DNA from: Hydrogenophilales bacterium 16-64-46
GTDB lineage: Bacteria > Pseudomonadota > Gammaproteobacteria > Burkholderiales > Thiobacillaceae
Length of the DNA: 64,000 nt
Assembly: GCA_002281775.1 (NCBI GenBank)
Contig: NCGY01000009.1
Coordinates: 1-64,000, forward strand
Direction: 5' to 3'
Positions 25,677 to 34,636 of the stretch are shown piece by piece (within the stretch, counting starts at the first letter, position 1; each line of letters starts with the position of its first letter). The translations under genes were made by a program, and so were the position numbers. The notes below the pieces were generated by a model that was not told where the DNA came from, made no database searches, and was given only the letters and a program-made list of their open reading frames with translations.

Positions 25677-26366
25677 CTAAACATGCAGCGTGTCGATCTC
25701 CCCATACGCATGGCGCAGCCAGAGCTTGGCGCGCTGTCGCTCCAGGATGCCGAGCGCGTGTTCGTCGGCGCGCTGGGTGGCGGCCCAGAAGCTGGTGCTA
25801 TGGCTGTCGATCTTGGCCATGGTGGTTTCGTGCAGGCGCCGGATGTTGATGACGCGGGCGTGCAGGCCGAGGGCGCGCTGCTTTTCGCCGGAGGCTTCGA
25901 GCAGCTCGAAGTTGTCGCCGCGGATATGGTTTTGTACCAGCACGTAGTTGAGGCGGGAGCCGAACTGGTCGAGCAGTTTTTTCAGCAGGTCGGCGGAGTC
26001 GCGGCCAGCGTCCATCACATGCCAGTAGGTGATCGCGATGCCCAGTTCGCTCGACAGTTCGAGCAGGCCGGAGTCGTCCATCCACTGGGTGAGCGCCTCC
26101 TGCGTTTGCGCCGCGAGGTCGACGAGGATGCTGCGTTGCGGGTCGGCGGAGGCGGCCTCGACGATGGTGTCGAGACTCTCGAAGCGGTCGACGATCACGG
26201 GCGAGGCGTAGTCGCTGTAAAAACGCATGAGGGCGCCGTGCGAGCGGTCGGTATCGAAGCCGAGAAAGGGGCGGTCATGATCGATGAAGTATTGCGCCAG
26301 GATGCGCGCGACCAGCGATTTGCCGACCCCGCCTTTTTCGCCGCCGATGAAGTGGATGTTGGACAT
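25677..26366 (-). CDS. ParA/MinD-like P-loop ATPase
   Basis: A 229-residue cytoplasmic ATPase starting MSNIHFIGGEKGGVGKSLVARIL, the deviant Walker A motif KGGVGKS of ParA/MinD/CbiA proteins. FLGFDTDRSHGAL is a switch-I-like Asp segment, and ILVDLAAQTQEAL resembles Walker B with Asp followed by a Gln instead of Gly-Pro. Solo chromosomal members have been annotated as mobilisation or partition proteins; no ParB partner is in view, so plasmid partitioning is unlikely. ATG 26366 is preferred; the upstream gap is filled with GTTAGAG-type heptads and lacks a Shine-Dalgarno. Confidence 0.8.
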   Translation of the reverse strand: MSNIHFIGGEKGGVGKSLVARILAQYFIDHDRPFLGFDTDRSHGALMRFYSDYASPVIVDRFESLDTIVEAASADPQRSILVDLAAQTQEALTQWMDDSGLLELSSELGIAITYWHVMDAGRDSADLLKKLLDQFGSRLNYVLVQNHIRGDNFELLEASGEKQRALGLHARVINIRRLHETTMAKIDSHSTSFWAATQRADEHALGILERQRAKLWLRHAYGEIDTLHV

Positions 26367-26367
26367 G

Positions 26368-26396
26368 GTTAGAGGGTAGGAGTTAGAGGGTGTAGG
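26368..26396. repeat. Heptad-repeat element upstream of the ParA-like gene
   Basis: GTTAGAG-GGTAGGA-GTTAGAG-GGTGTAG: four degenerate 7-mers directly abutting the start codon of the minus-strand ATPase gene. The rest of the 173-bp gap (to 26539) holds small hairpins (CGGCAA..TTGCCG near 26398; GCCGCT-GAA-GCGGC near 26481) and no gene. Confidence 0.6.
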
Positions 26397-26539
26397 TCGG
26401 CAACATTTTGCCGGCATCCATGCACATTGCTTGCGTTGCAGCGGGAAAGTATCCCCCGTATAGGGGAGGCCATGGTTGTAAGCCGCTGAAGCGGCAACAA
26501 CACATGCACTCCCGTCCTACCACGGTCCCTTGCATGGCT

Positions 26540-29500
26540 CTACTTACGCCGTAAATCGAGGGTGTGCGGAAACTCGCCGGGGGTTTCTTCTGCCGGCGGG
26601 GCCATTGGGCCGGGCGGGGTGCCGCCGGGGAAAAAGCGGGCGAGCGGGGCAATCCACGGCGGCGGGGTGAAGCTGCCGACGCTGTGGCCCCAGTCCTGGA
26701 AGCGGGTATTGCGGCGCGACTCGGCTTCCATGGCGTTGACCGGGAAGCGGTCGTAGCTGCGCCCACCGGGATGGACGACGCGGTAAGTGCAGCCGCCGAT
26801 GGCGCGGCCGTTCCAGGTGTCGATCAGGTCGAACACCAGTGGGGAATGGATGCCGATGGTGGGGTGTAGCGCCGAAGGCGGCTGCCAGGCGCGGTAGCGT
26901 ACACCGGCGACGTATTCGCCGTGCGTGCCGGTGGGCACGAGTGGCACGCGGCGGCCGTTGCAGGCGAGCACATAGCGGCTGTCGGTCAGGCCATTCACCT
27001 TCACCTGCAGGCGCTCGACCGATGAATCGACGTAGCGCGCGGTGCCGAGGCTGGTCGATTCTTCGCCCAGCACGTGCCAGGGTTCGATCGCGGTCCTGAG
27101 TTCGAGCTGGAGGTTTTCCAGTTGCAGCGTGCCGTAGCGGGGGAAGCGGAATTCCAGGAAGGGCAGGTACCAGTCGAGCTGGAAGGGGAAGCCGGCGTCG
27201 TTCAGATCCGCGATCACGTCCTTCAGGTCCGCCCACAGATAATGCGGCAGCATCCACTGGTCCTGCAGTTGCGTGCCCCACCGCACCAGCGGCTTCCGGT
27301 AGGGCCGATCCCAGAAGCGGGCGACCAGGGCGCGCAACAACAGCATCTGCGCGAGGCTCATGCGCGCGTGAGGCGGCATCTCGAAGGCGCGGAATTCCAG
27401 CAGACCGAGGCGACCTGACGAGGAATCCGGCGAATACAGCTTGTCGATGCAGAACTCGGAGCGGTGTGTGTTGCCGGTGAGGTCGGTGAGCAGGTTCCTT
27501 AATAAACGGTCCACCAGCCAGGGTTGCGGCACGTTGCCGGCGGGCATCTGCTGGAAGGCGATTTCCAGTTCGTACAGGCGTTCGATGCGGCCTTCGTCGA
27601 CGCGCGGGGCCTGGCTCGTCGGGCCGATGAACAGGCCGGAGAAGAGATACGACAGCGACGGATGGTGCTGCCAGTAGGTGACGAGGCTCGCCAGCAGGTC
27701 GGGCCGGCGCAGGAAAGGGCTGTCGGCCGGCGTCGCGCCGCCGAGGGTGACGTGGTTGCCGCCGCCGGTGCCGGCGTGACGGCCGTCGAGCATGAATTTT
27801 TCGGCAGCCAGGCGCGACAGGCGTGATTCCTCGTACACCATCGTCGTGGTATCGATGAGCTGCGACCAGGAATGCGCGGGGTGGATGTTCACCTCGATCA
27901 CGCCGGGGTCGGGCGTGACCAGCAATTTTTCGATACGGCTGTCGGTTGGCGGCGTGTATCCCTCGATGGCAATGGGCAGCTTGAGCACGGTCGCCGTGGC
28001 CTCGATGGCGGCGATGAGCGCCAGATACTGCTCCAGTGTGGCCAGCGGCGGCATGAACACGAACAGGCAGCCGCCTCGCGTCTCCACCGACAGCGCGGTG
28101 CGCGGCACCTCCACCGCCACGGTGTACGGCGCGTGTTGCGGCTGGGTACGGGCCGGCGGCGAGGGCGGCGTCAGCGCAGAAAAACGCGCGGCGATCTCGC
28201 CATGAAAATCCGCCAGCGGGGGTTGCACGGCGAAGGGATCGACCTCGACCCAGGGTTCGCGTTCGTCTTCCGCCACCCGGGGCAGGCTACGCAGGGGCAG
28301 GCGCAGGCCCATGGGCGAGTCGCCCGGCAGCAGGTAGAGGCGGTCGCGCCGGATGTCCCAGGGCGCGCTCATCCAGTTGTGCGTGGTGATGCTCCAGGCC
28401 AGCGGGATGACGTAGCCCGTGGGGGTATTGAGTCCGCGCGAGAGCTTGCTGGCGAGATTGCCGCGTAGATTGATGTCGTCGAGATCGGCGTAGCTGGCAT
28501 CGAGATTGGGTGGCAGTTCGGCTTCCTGCAACAGTGCCGCGAGCGCGTCCTCGTAGGCAGGCTGCACGTAGCGTGGCGCAAGGCCCAGATGCAGCGCCAG
28601 GGCCTCGGCAAAGCGCTGTGCGTCGAGAAAGGTATGGCCGTAATCCCAGCCGGCCTCGGCGAGCAGCGCCGGGTTTTTCCACACCGGCACGCCGTCCCGC
28701 CGCCAGTACAGACCCAGCGCCCAGCGCGGCAGCGGTTCGCCGGGATACCACTTGCCCTGGCCGGTGTGCAGCAGTGCGCCCGGGGCCAACCGGTTCTTCA
28801 GGCGGCGCACCAACACCTCGGCGCGCTCCCTTTTGTGCTCGCCATGGGCTGCCGTGTTCCATTCCGGTGCATCCATGTCGTCGATGGAGACAAAAGTGGG
28901 TTCGCCGCCATGGGTGAGGCGCACATCCTGGTGCACGAGTTTCTCGTCGACCAGGTGGCCGAGCGCCTCAATGGCCGCCCACTGTTCGTCGGAATACGGC
29001 AGGGTGACGCGCGGGTCCTCGCGAAAACGGGTGACGGTGTTGGCAAATTCGAAGCTCACCTCGCACTTGTCGGTAAAGCCTTCGATCGGCGCGGCGCTCG
29101 AAGGCTGCGGTGTGGCCGCCAGCGGGATGTGGCCCTCGCTGGCGAACAGACCGGAGGTGGGGTCGAGGCCGATCCAGCCGGCACCGGGGAGATACACCTC
29201 GGCCCAGGCGTGCAGGTCGGTGAAATCGGTTTCCGGCCCGGAGGGGCCGTCGAGCGATTTTTCGTCCGGCGCGAGTTGCACCAGATAGCCCGACACGAAA
29301 CGCGCCGCCAGCCCCAGATGACGCAGGATCTGCACCAGCAGCCAGGCGGAGTCACGGCACGAGCCGAGCGCCTTGGTCAGGGTTTCCTCCGGCGTCTGCA
29401 CGCCGGGTTCCATCCGCACGGTATAGGCGATATCGCCCTGCAGGCGCTGGTTCAGTGCGACCAGGAAATCGTTGCAGTGCATCCGCTCGCGCGGCACTTC

Positions 29501-29896
29501 AGCGAGCCAGGCCTTGAGCAGCGGGCCCGCCGGGTCGGTTTCGAGATACGGCGTCAGCTCGCGCTTCAGCGCGGCGTCGTAATCGAACGGCCAGTGCTCG
29601 GCGCTATCCTCGATGAAATAATCGAAGGGATTGATCGTCGTCAGGTCGGCGATCACCTCCACGTCCACCAGCAATTCGCGCGTGGCTTCCGGAAACACCA
29701 GCCGTGCCAGGTAGTTGCCGAACGGGTCCTGCTGCCAGTTGATGAAGTGCTTCTCGGGCCGGATCTTGAGCGAATACGCGACGATGGGCGTGCGCGAATG
29801 CGGTGCCGGCCGCAGCCGCACGATGTGCGGAGACAGCGTGACGCGGCGGTCGAAGAGGTAACGGGTGGTGTGGCGGATGGCGACGTGGATGCTCAT
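26540..29896 (-). CDS. Giant transglutaminase-like / DUF2126 protein
   Basis: A 1118-residue cytoplasmic protein. The N-terminus (1-290) is a bacterial transglutaminase-like domain (MSIHVAIRHTTRYLFDRRVTLSPH...). It has the catalytic Cys in ALGSCRDSAWLL and His/Asp in FTDLHAWAEVYLPGAGWIGLDPTSGL. The remainder is the DUF2126 module (HLTHGGEPTFVSIDDMD..., GRHAGTGGGNHVTLGG..., LLEFRAFEMPPHARMS). Such proteins usually travel with alpha-E, circularly permuted ATP-grasp and Anbu-peptidase genes. Here the gene stands alone; an Anbu gene lies at 44952 in a different operon. ATG 29896 is used because similarity begins there; the 12-codon extension is not conserved. The reaction is unknown; peptide amide hydrolysis or ligation is a reasonable guess. 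Confidence 0.88.
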   Translation of the reverse strand: MSIHVAIRHTTRYLFDRRVTLSPHIVRLRPAPHSRTPIVAYSLKIRPEKHFINWQQDPFGNYLARLVFPEATRELLVDVEVIADLTTINPFDYFIEDSAEHWPFDYDAALKRELTPYLETDPAGPLLKAWLAEVPRERMHCNDFLVALNQRLQGDIAYTVRMEPGVQTPEETLTKALGSCRDSAWLLVQILRHLGLAARFVSGYLVQLAPDEKSLDGPSGPETDFTDLHAWAEVYLPGAGWIGLDPTSGLFASEGHIPLAATPQPSSAAPIEGFTDKCEVSFEFANTVTRFREDPRVTLPYSDEQWAAIEALGHLVDEKLVHQDVRLTHGGEPTFVSIDDMDAPEWNTAAHGEHKRERAEVLVRRLKNRLAPGALLHTGQGKWYPGEPLPRWALGLYWRRDGVPVWKNPALLAEAGWDYGHTFLDAQRFAEALALHLGLAPRYVQPAYEDALAALLQEAELPPNLDASYADLDDINLRGNLASKLSRGLNTPTGYVIPLAWSITTHNWMSAPWDIRRDRLYLLPGDSPMGLRLPLRSLPRVAEDEREPWVEVDPFAVQPPLADFHGEIAARFSALTPPSPPARTQPQHAPYTVAVEVPRTALSVETRGGCLFVFMPPLATLEQYLALIAAIEATATVLKLPIAIEGYTPPTDSRIEKLLVTPDPGVIEVNIHPAHSWSQLIDTTTMVYEESRLSRLAAEKFMLDGRHAGTGGGNHVTLGGATPADSPFLRRPDLLASLVTYWQHHPSLSYLFSGLFIGPTSQAPRVDEGRIERLYELEIAFQQMPAGNVPQPWLVDRLLRNLLTDLTGNTHRSEFCIDKLYSPDSSSGRLGLLEFRAFEMPPHARMSLAQMLLLRALVARFWDRPYRKPLVRWGTQLQDQWMLPHYLWADLKDVIADLNDAGFPFQLDWYLPFLEFRFPRYGTLQLENLQLELRTAIEPWHVLGEESTSLGTARYVDSSVERLQVKVNGLTDSRYVLACNGRRVPLVPTGTHGEYVAGVRYRAWQPPSALHPTIGIHSPLVFDLIDTWNGRAIGGCTYRVVHPGGRSYDRFPVNAMEAESRRNTRFQDWGHSVGSFTPPPWIAPLARFFPGGTPPGPMAPPAEETPGEFPHTLDLRRK

Positions 29897-29963
29897 AGTG
29901 GGCACAGTGTGAGGCTTATCCATGACAAGCAAGGGTCAAGCCAGAAAAAATAATTTGCGCAGA

Positions 29964-29990
29964 TGTCGATCCTGCCCTTCCCCGTACGTC
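29964..29990 (+). promoter_or_regulatory. Candidate ECF42 sigma-factor promoter
   Basis: TGTCGA (29964-29969), a 17-base spacer and CGTC (29987-29990) match the published ECF42 promoter form, TGTCGA at -35 and CG(A/T)C at -10. The first YciI/DGPF gene starts 47 bp downstream and an ECF42-type sigma factor is encoded at the far end of the island. No second copy with the right spacing was found upstream of the other island genes. Confidence 0.7.
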
Positions 29991-30036
29991 GCATGGATGA
30001 ATCCACCATTGTCTGTCCTTCATCAAGGGGAAACCC

Positions 30037-30426
30037 ATGCGCTACATGATCATCGTCAAGGCCACGGTTGAATCCGAGGCCGAAACCACGCCCATCGATG
30101 TCGATAGCGAAGCCATGGTCGAGATGGGCGCATACAACGCGCAGCTGGTCAGGGCGGGCGCGCTGATGGATTGTGCCGGGTTGAAGCCGAGCACTGAGGG
30201 CTGGCGCATCCGCTACGACGGTGACGCACGTACCGTGATCGACGGCCCCTTCGCCGAAACGAAGGCGCTGATCGCCGGCTATACGCTTATCCAGGTGAAA
30301 TCGCGCGAAGAGGCCATGGAGTGGGCGCGGCGCTTCCCCAATCCGGCCGGACGCGGCAAACCGGCCGAAATCGAGGTGCGGCCACTTTACGAACTGGACG
30401 ATTTCCAGCCATCTGCAGAGGCCTGA
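30037..30426 (+). CDS. YciI/DGPF-domain protein 1
   Basis: A 129-residue ferredoxin-like-fold protein beginning MRYMIIVKATVESEAE, with the signature VIDGPFAETKALIAGYTLIQVKSREEAMEWARRFPNP. DGPFAE is the motif that names the family. DGPF proteins are the standard genomic partners and targets of ECF42 sigma factors; their biochemical role is unknown. The candidate ECF42 promoter lies 47 bp upstream, making this the likely first gene of the island transcript. A Shine-Dalgarno is seen (AAGGGGAAA). Confidence 0.9.
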   Translation: MRYMIIVKATVESEAETTPIDVDSEAMVEMGAYNAQLVRAGALMDCAGLKPSTEGWRIRYDGDARTVIDGPFAETKALIAGYTLIQVKSREEAMEWARRFPNPAGRGKPAEIEVRPLYELDDFQPSAEA

Positions 30427-30481
30427 AACAGACCGCATAGAGGGACATCCCGTCCTGACCATCCACCCAAGGGAGACGATC

Positions 30482-30862
30482 ATGAACAACCCCGTTATCT
30501 GGTTCGAAATTTATGTGGATGACATGCCGCGTGCGCGTGCGTTCTACGAGCGCATGCTGGGCATCACGCTTGAAAGCCTGAACAAGCCCGATAGCCTGGA
30601 TGATCTGGAAATGTGGGCGTTTCCCATGCAGATGGATCGCGTGGGCGCAGGCGGCACGCTGGCCAAGATGGCCGGTATGCGGTCCGGAGGTGGCGGCACA
30701 CTGGTTTATTTTGCGTGCGAAGACTGTGCGGTGGAGGCGCAGCGCGCGGTCGAAGCCGGCGGCACCCTGTTTCGCGCGAAAATGCCCATCGGCGAATACG
30801 GCCACATTGCACTGGTGCACGACACCGAAGGCAACCTCATCGGGCTGCACTCCATGCAATGA
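30482..30862 (+). CDS. VOC-family (glyoxalase/dioxygenase superfamily) protein 1
   Basis: A 126-residue single-domain vicinal-oxygen-chelate protein: VIWFEIYVDDMPRARAFYERMLGITLE at the start and GHIALVHDTEGNLIGLHSMQ at the end, the paired beta-alpha-beta-beta-beta units. The metal-ligand pattern is partial (Glu in WFEI, His in GHIALV), so whether it binds a metal is unclear. It sits between two YciI proteins, as VOC proteins commonly do in ECF42 islands. A Shine-Dalgarno GGGAGA precedes the ATG. Confidence 0.88.
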   Translation: MNNPVIWFEIYVDDMPRARAFYERMLGITLESLNKPDSLDDLEMWAFPMQMDRVGAGGTLAKMAGMRSGGGGTLVYFACEDCAVEAQRAVEAGGTLFRAKMPIGEYGHIALVHDTEGNLIGLHSMQ

Positions 30863-30911
30863 CGACGCCATGTGGTGGAAATCCCTGCCCCCGCAACCCG
30901 AGGACCCTGTG

Positions 30912-31268
30912 ATGAAATTCATGCTGATGATTGTCGAACCGCGCGGCCAGCGCACCACCCGCAGCGAGGACGAGGGCCGCGCGCTTTACGCCGAAATGAT
31001 CGAATTCGGCCAGGGCCTCGCCGCACGCGGCGAACTGCTCGCCAGCGAATCGCTCAAGCCGGACAGCCACGGCGTGCGCGTGCAGCGGCGCGGTGACACG
31101 CCGACCCTCGTCGATGGCCCGTTCGCCGAAGCGCGCGAAATGGTCGGCGGATTTTTCCTGATCGAATGCGCCGACCGCGAGGCCGCGCTGGCCATCGCCC
31201 AGAGCTGCCCGGCAGCACGCTTTGCCACCGTCGAAGTGCGCGAGTGCGCGCCCTGCTACGTGCAGTAA
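30912..31268 (+). CDS. YciI/DGPF-domain protein 2
   Basis: 118 residues, starting MKFMLMIVEPRGQRTTRSEDEG with the motif TLVDGPFAEAREMVGGFFLIECADREAALAIAQSCP. It is clearly homologous to the proteins at 30037 and 34637, though each has diverged well beyond recent duplication. ATG 30912 follows GAGGA; a long upstream open frame covers the VOC gene and is not real. It is followed 18 bp later by an SRPBCC gene. Confidence 0.9.
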   Translation: MKFMLMIVEPRGQRTTRSEDEGRALYAEMIEFGQGLAARGELLASESLKPDSHGVRVQRRGDTPTLVDGPFAEAREMVGGFFLIECADREAALAIAQSCPAARFATVEVRECAPCYVQ

Positions 31269-31286
31269 CCCGGGAGGATGCACGCC

Positions 31287-31697
31287 ATGACAATCACTGT
31301 AGAAACTCTTGTTACCGCGCCAATCGCCGAGGTCTGGCGCGCCTACACCACGCCCGCGGACATCGTGCAGTGGAACGCCGCCTCCGACGACTGGCACACC
31401 ACAAACGCCAGTGTTGACCTGCGCGAGGGCGGCGCATTTTCCTCGCGCATGGAGGCGAAGGACGGCAGCGAGGGCTTCGATTTCGAAGGCACCTACACCC
31501 GCATCGAACCGCTGCGTCGGATCGAATACGAATTCGGCGACCGCCACGCGCGGGTCGATTTCGAGGAAACTACCGACGGCGTGCGGGTGCGCGTCGCCTT
31601 CGACCCCGAAACCACGTATCCGGTCGAAACCCAGCAGGCCGGCTGGCAGGCGATCCTCGACAACTTCGCGCGCCATGTCATGGCACAACGCGTGTGA
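31287..31697 (+). CDS. SRPBCC/AHSA1-family protein
   Basis: A 136-residue START/Bet v1-like helix-grip protein: MTITVETLVTAPIAEVWRAYTTPADIVQWNAAS, then EGGAFSSRMEAKDGSEGFDFEGTYTRIEPLRRIEYEFGDRHARVDF and a C-terminal amphipathic helix GWQAILDNFARHVM. These bind hydrophobic ligands or act as Hsp90 co-factor-like domains. The ATG at 31287 has an ideal Shine-Dalgarno (GGGAGGA) 9 bases upstream, whereas ATG 31278 overlaps it. The stop overlaps the start of the MATE gene by 4 bp. AHSA1 proteins commonly join DGPF/ECF42 clusters. Confidence 0.87.
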   Translation: MTITVETLVTAPIAEVWRAYTTPADIVQWNAASDDWHTTNASVDLREGGAFSSRMEAKDGSEGFDFEGTYTRIEPLRRIEYEFGDRHARVDFEETTDGVRVRVAFDPETTYPVETQQAGWQAILDNFARHVMAQRV

Positions 31698-33103
31698 ACA
31701 CGACGGCAGCGGTCGACACGCCGTCACTGTGGCGGGACCTGCGCGCCGCACTCGCCGGCACGCAGGCCGACTACACACGCATACCGCTGAAGCGCGCGGT
31801 GTTCCTGCTCGCGATTCCGATGATGCTGGAGCTGGTGCTCGAATCGACCTTTGCGGTGGTCGACATTTTCTTTGTCGCCAAGCTGGGCGCGTCGGCGGTG
31901 GCCACGGTGGGGCTGACCGAAACCTATCTCTTCCTGCTGTATTCGGTGGCCATGGGGCTGGCGATGGCGGTCACCGCCATCGTCGCGCGGCGCATCGGCG
32001 AAAAGCGCGGCGAGGAAGCGGCGGTGTCGGCGGTGCAGGCGATCCTGCTCGCGGTGGGGGTGTCGCTGCCGGTGACCCTGGCAGGCATCTTCTGGGCGCA
32101 GGACCTGCTGCGCCTGATGGGTGCGGATGCCTGGGCGGTCGAGCAGGGCTACCGTTACACCCAGTGGATGCTCGGCGGCAACGCGGTGATCCTGCTGCTG
32201 TTCGTCATCAACGCCGTGTTTCGCGGTGCCGGCGACGCGGCGGCGGCGATGCGTGTGCTGTGGGTGGCCAACGGCATCAACATCGTCCTCGACCCCATCC
32301 TTATCTTTGGCCTGGGGCCGATTCCCGCGCTGGGCATCGAAGGCGCGGCCATCGCCACCAATATCGGGCGCGGTGCCGGCGTGGCGATGCAACTATGGAT
32401 CCTGGCGCGCGGCAGCGAACACCTGCGCGGCGTCCTCGAGGCCCTGCGCTGGGACGGCGCGACGATGCTGCACATCGCGCGCACCTCGGTCGGCGGCATC
32501 GGCCAGATGATCGTGGCGATGGCGGCATGGGTCTTCCTCATGCGCATCCTCGCCAGCGTGTCGACCGAGGCGGTGGCCGGCGCGACCATCGCCATGCGCG
32601 TGATGATGTTCACCCTGATGCCGGCCTGGGGCCTGTCCAACGCCGCCGCCACGCTGGTGGGACAGAACCTCGGCGCCGGCGAACCGGATCGCGCCGAAGC
32701 GGCGGTGTGGCGCATCGGCTGGATGACCATGAGCTTCACACTCGCGGTGTCGGTGGCGTTTTTCGTCTGGCACGACGACATCATCGGACTGTTCACCGAC
32801 GACGCGGCGGTGATTTCGATAGGCGGCGAATGGCTTTCCATCCTGGCGTATTCGTACTTCGTCTACGGCTGGTGGATGGTGGCGGTGCAGGCGTTCAACG
32901 GCGCGGGCGACACCATGACGCCGACCTGGATCAACCTGGTCTTCTTCTGGCTGATCCAGATTCCGCTTGCCTGGGCGCTCGCGCTGCCGCTGGGCTGGGC
33001 CGAGTCCGGGGTGTTCTGGGGCGTGTTCATTTCCGAGACGGCGGTGGGCGTGTTCACGCTCTGGCTGTTCTCGCGCGGGCGCTGGAAGACGGTGAAGGTA
33101 TGA
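31694..33103 (+). CDS. MATE-family efflux transporter
   Basis: A 469-residue inner-membrane antiporter with 12 predicted helices in two repeats. The N-terminal repeat opens IPLKRAVFLLAIPMMLELVLESTFAVVDIFFVAKLGASAVATVGLTE, the classic MATE helix 1-2, and FRGAGDAAAAMRV and FNGAGDTMTPTWINLV are the duplicated loop motifs. It exports cationic drugs or metabolites using Na+ or H+. It starts at GTG 31694 in a 4-bp overlap with the SRPBCC gene, so it is part of the island's operon. Efflux in an ECF42 island fits a role against a small-molecule stress, which is inference. Confidence 0.92.
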   Translation: MNTTAAVDTPSLWRDLRAALAGTQADYTRIPLKRAVFLLAIPMMLELVLESTFAVVDIFFVAKLGASAVATVGLTETYLFLLYSVAMGLAMAVTAIVARRIGEKRGEEAAVSAVQAILLAVGVSLPVTLAGIFWAQDLLRLMGADAWAVEQGYRYTQWMLGGNAVILLLFVINAVFRGAGDAAAAMRVLWVANGINIVLDPILIFGLGPIPALGIEGAAIATNIGRGAGVAMQLWILARGSEHLRGVLEALRWDGATMLHIARTSVGGIGQMIVAMAAWVFLMRILASVSTEAVAGATIAMRVMMFTLMPAWGLSNAAATLVGQNLGAGEPDRAEAAVWRIGWMTMSFTLAVSVAFFVWHDDIIGLFTDDAAVISIGGEWLSILAYSYFVYGWWMVAVQAFNGAGDTMTPTWINLVFFWLIQIPLAWALALPLGWAESGVFWGVFISETAVGVFTLWLFSRGRWKTVKV

Positions 33104-33161
33104 CGCGCCGCGGATTGTGTGCGGTTTGTATGCAGAACGTTTTGCCTGAAAGGGGTAGCTG

Positions 33162-34274
33162 ATGTCTCGTATCCGGGTACTGGTCGGCACGCGCAAGGGC
33201 GCGTTCATTCTCACCTCCGACGCCGCGCGCCGCGACTGGCAGGTCGCCGGGCCGTTCTTCGGCGGCTGGGAGATTTTTCACATCGCGGGCTCGCCGGCGC
33301 ATCCGGACCGGCTGTATGCCTCGCAAAGTTCGAGCTGGTTCGGCCAGGTGATCCAGCGTTCCGACGACGGCGGACTGAGCTGGAACCCGGTCGGCAACGA
33401 CTTCACCTACGCCGGCGACCCCGGCACGCACCTGCACTACGACGGCACGCCGCGGCCGTGGGAATTCAAGCGAGTATGGCATCTGGAGCCCTCGCCGACC
33501 GATCCGGACACGGTCTACGCCGGGGTGGAAGACGCGGCGCTATTCCGCTCGACCGACGGCGGCGCGAGCTGGCACGAACTGCCGGCGCTGCGCGAACAAC
33601 AGGGCGCAGCGTGGATGCCGGGCGCAGGCGGCATGTGCCTGCACACCATCCTGCTTGACCCGACGAATCCGCAGCGCCTGTACGTCGCGATCTCGGCGGC
33701 GGGGGCATTCCGCAGCGACGACGGCGGCACGTCGTGGCGGCCGATCAACCGCGGCCTGCACTCGCAGTACATTCCCGACCCCGAGGCCGAGGTCGGCCAT
33801 TGCGTGCACCGCATCGCGATGCATCCGGCGCGGCCCGAAACGCTCTTCATGCAGAAGCACTGGGACGTGATGCGCAGCGACGACGCCGGCGGCTCGTGGT
33901 TCGAGGTCAGCGGCAACCTGCCGAGCGATTTCGGCTTCGCCATGGCGGTGCACGCGCACGAACCGGACACGGTCTACGTCGTGCCGATCCTCAGCGATTC
34001 CGAGCACTATCCGCCCGAAGGCAAGCTGCGCGTCTACCGCAGCAAGAACGGCGGCAACGACTGGGACGCGCTGACCGATGGCCTGCCGCAGCAGCACTGC
34101 TACGTGAACGTGCTGCGCGACGCGATGGCGGTCGATACGCTGCCCGAATGCGGCGTGTACTTCGGCACCACCGGCGGCCAGGTCTATGTGTCGGCGGATT
34201 CCGGCGACCACTGGCAGGCGATCGTGCGCGATCTGCCGGCGGTGCTCTCGGTCAGCGTGCAGACGCTGCCCTGA
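33162..34274 (+). CDS. BNR/Asp-box repeat beta-propeller protein (sialidase-like)
   Basis: A 370-residue propeller-type protein without signal peptide. At least four Asp-box motifs (S-x-D-x-G-x-x-W) are seen: [44 protein letters not shown], plus [11 protein letters not shown]. The opening [20 protein letters not shown] is typical of a soluble group annotated 'exo-alpha-sialidase' or 'YVTN/BNR-like'. Sialidase activity is doubtful because the catalytic Arg triad is not evident and the protein is cytoplasmic. It is followed after 1 bp by a MoaD/ThiS-like gene, a pairing I recall from other genomes. Confidence 0.8.
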   Translation: MSRIRVLVGTRKGAFILTSDAARRDWQVAGPFFGGWEIFHIAGSPAHPDRLYASQSSSWFGQVIQRSDDGGLSWNPVGNDFTYAGDPGTHLHYDGTPRPWEFKRVWHLEPSPTDPDTVYAGVEDAALFRSTDGGASWHELPALREQQGAAWMPGAGGMCLHTILLDPTNPQRLYVAISAAGAFRSDDGGTSWRPINRGLHSQYIPDPEAEVGHCVHRIAMHPARPETLFMQKHWDVMRSDDAGGSWFEVSGNLPSDFGFAMAVHAHEPDTVYVVPILSDSEHYPPEGKLRVYRSKNGGNDWDALTDGLPQQHCYVNVLRDAMAVDTLPECGVYFGTTGGQVYVSADSGDHWQAIVRDLPAVLSVSVQTLP

Positions 34275-34275
34275 G

Positions 34276-34596
34276 ATGGGTACGCAAATCGATCCGGCCA
34301 CGGTGCGCGTTGTGCTGCCGTATCCCCTGTACACCCTGGCGCAATGCGCCGCCGAGCTCGCGTTGGCTGTACCCCGGCCGGTGACGCTGGCAGGTGTGAT
34401 CGACGCGCTGGAAGCCGCCCACCCGCGTCTGATCGGCGCGGTGCGCGACCGCACCACCGGCAAGAGGCGTCCGCTGGTGCGCTTCTATGCCTGCCAGGAC
34501 GACTTGTCGAATCTTGCCCCCGATGCGCCGCTGCCCGACGCGGTGGCCGCAGGCCGTGAGCCGCTGCTGGTCGTGGGCGCAATTGCCGGCGGCTGA
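34276..34596 (+). CDS. MoaD/ThiS-like ubiquitin-fold protein
   Basis: A 106-residue beta-grasp protein with [49 protein letters not shown] and a C-terminus ending AIAGG. A terminal Gly-Gly is the adenylation/thiocarboxylate site of MoaD, ThiS and CysO sulfur carriers. The start lies one base after the stop of the BNR-repeat gene, so they are co-translated. No E1-like activating enzyme, moaE or thiG is nearby, so it is probably not the housekeeping molybdopterin or thiamin carrier. Confidence 0.8.
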   Translation: MGTQIDPATVRVVLPYPLYTLAQCAAELALAVPRPVTLAGVIDALEAAHPRLIGAVRDRTTGKRRPLVRFYACQDDLSNLAPDAPLPDAVAAGREPLLVVGAIAGG

Positions 34597-34636
34597 GCCC
34601 GCGTCCCGGATGCGTTTTTACCTGTAAGGAGCCGCC

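Noticed and set aside
31309..33162. 617-codon plus-strand frame overlapping the SRPBCC and MATE genes
   Set aside because: It is an alternative-frame shadow; the two genes in the other frames have family motifs and ribosome-binding sites.
34505..34528. Second ECF42 promoter (TGTCGA) upstream of the third DGPF gene
   Set aside because: TGTCGA is present inside the MoaD-like gene but no CG[AT]C follows at 16-18 bases, and it is more than 120 bp from the start.
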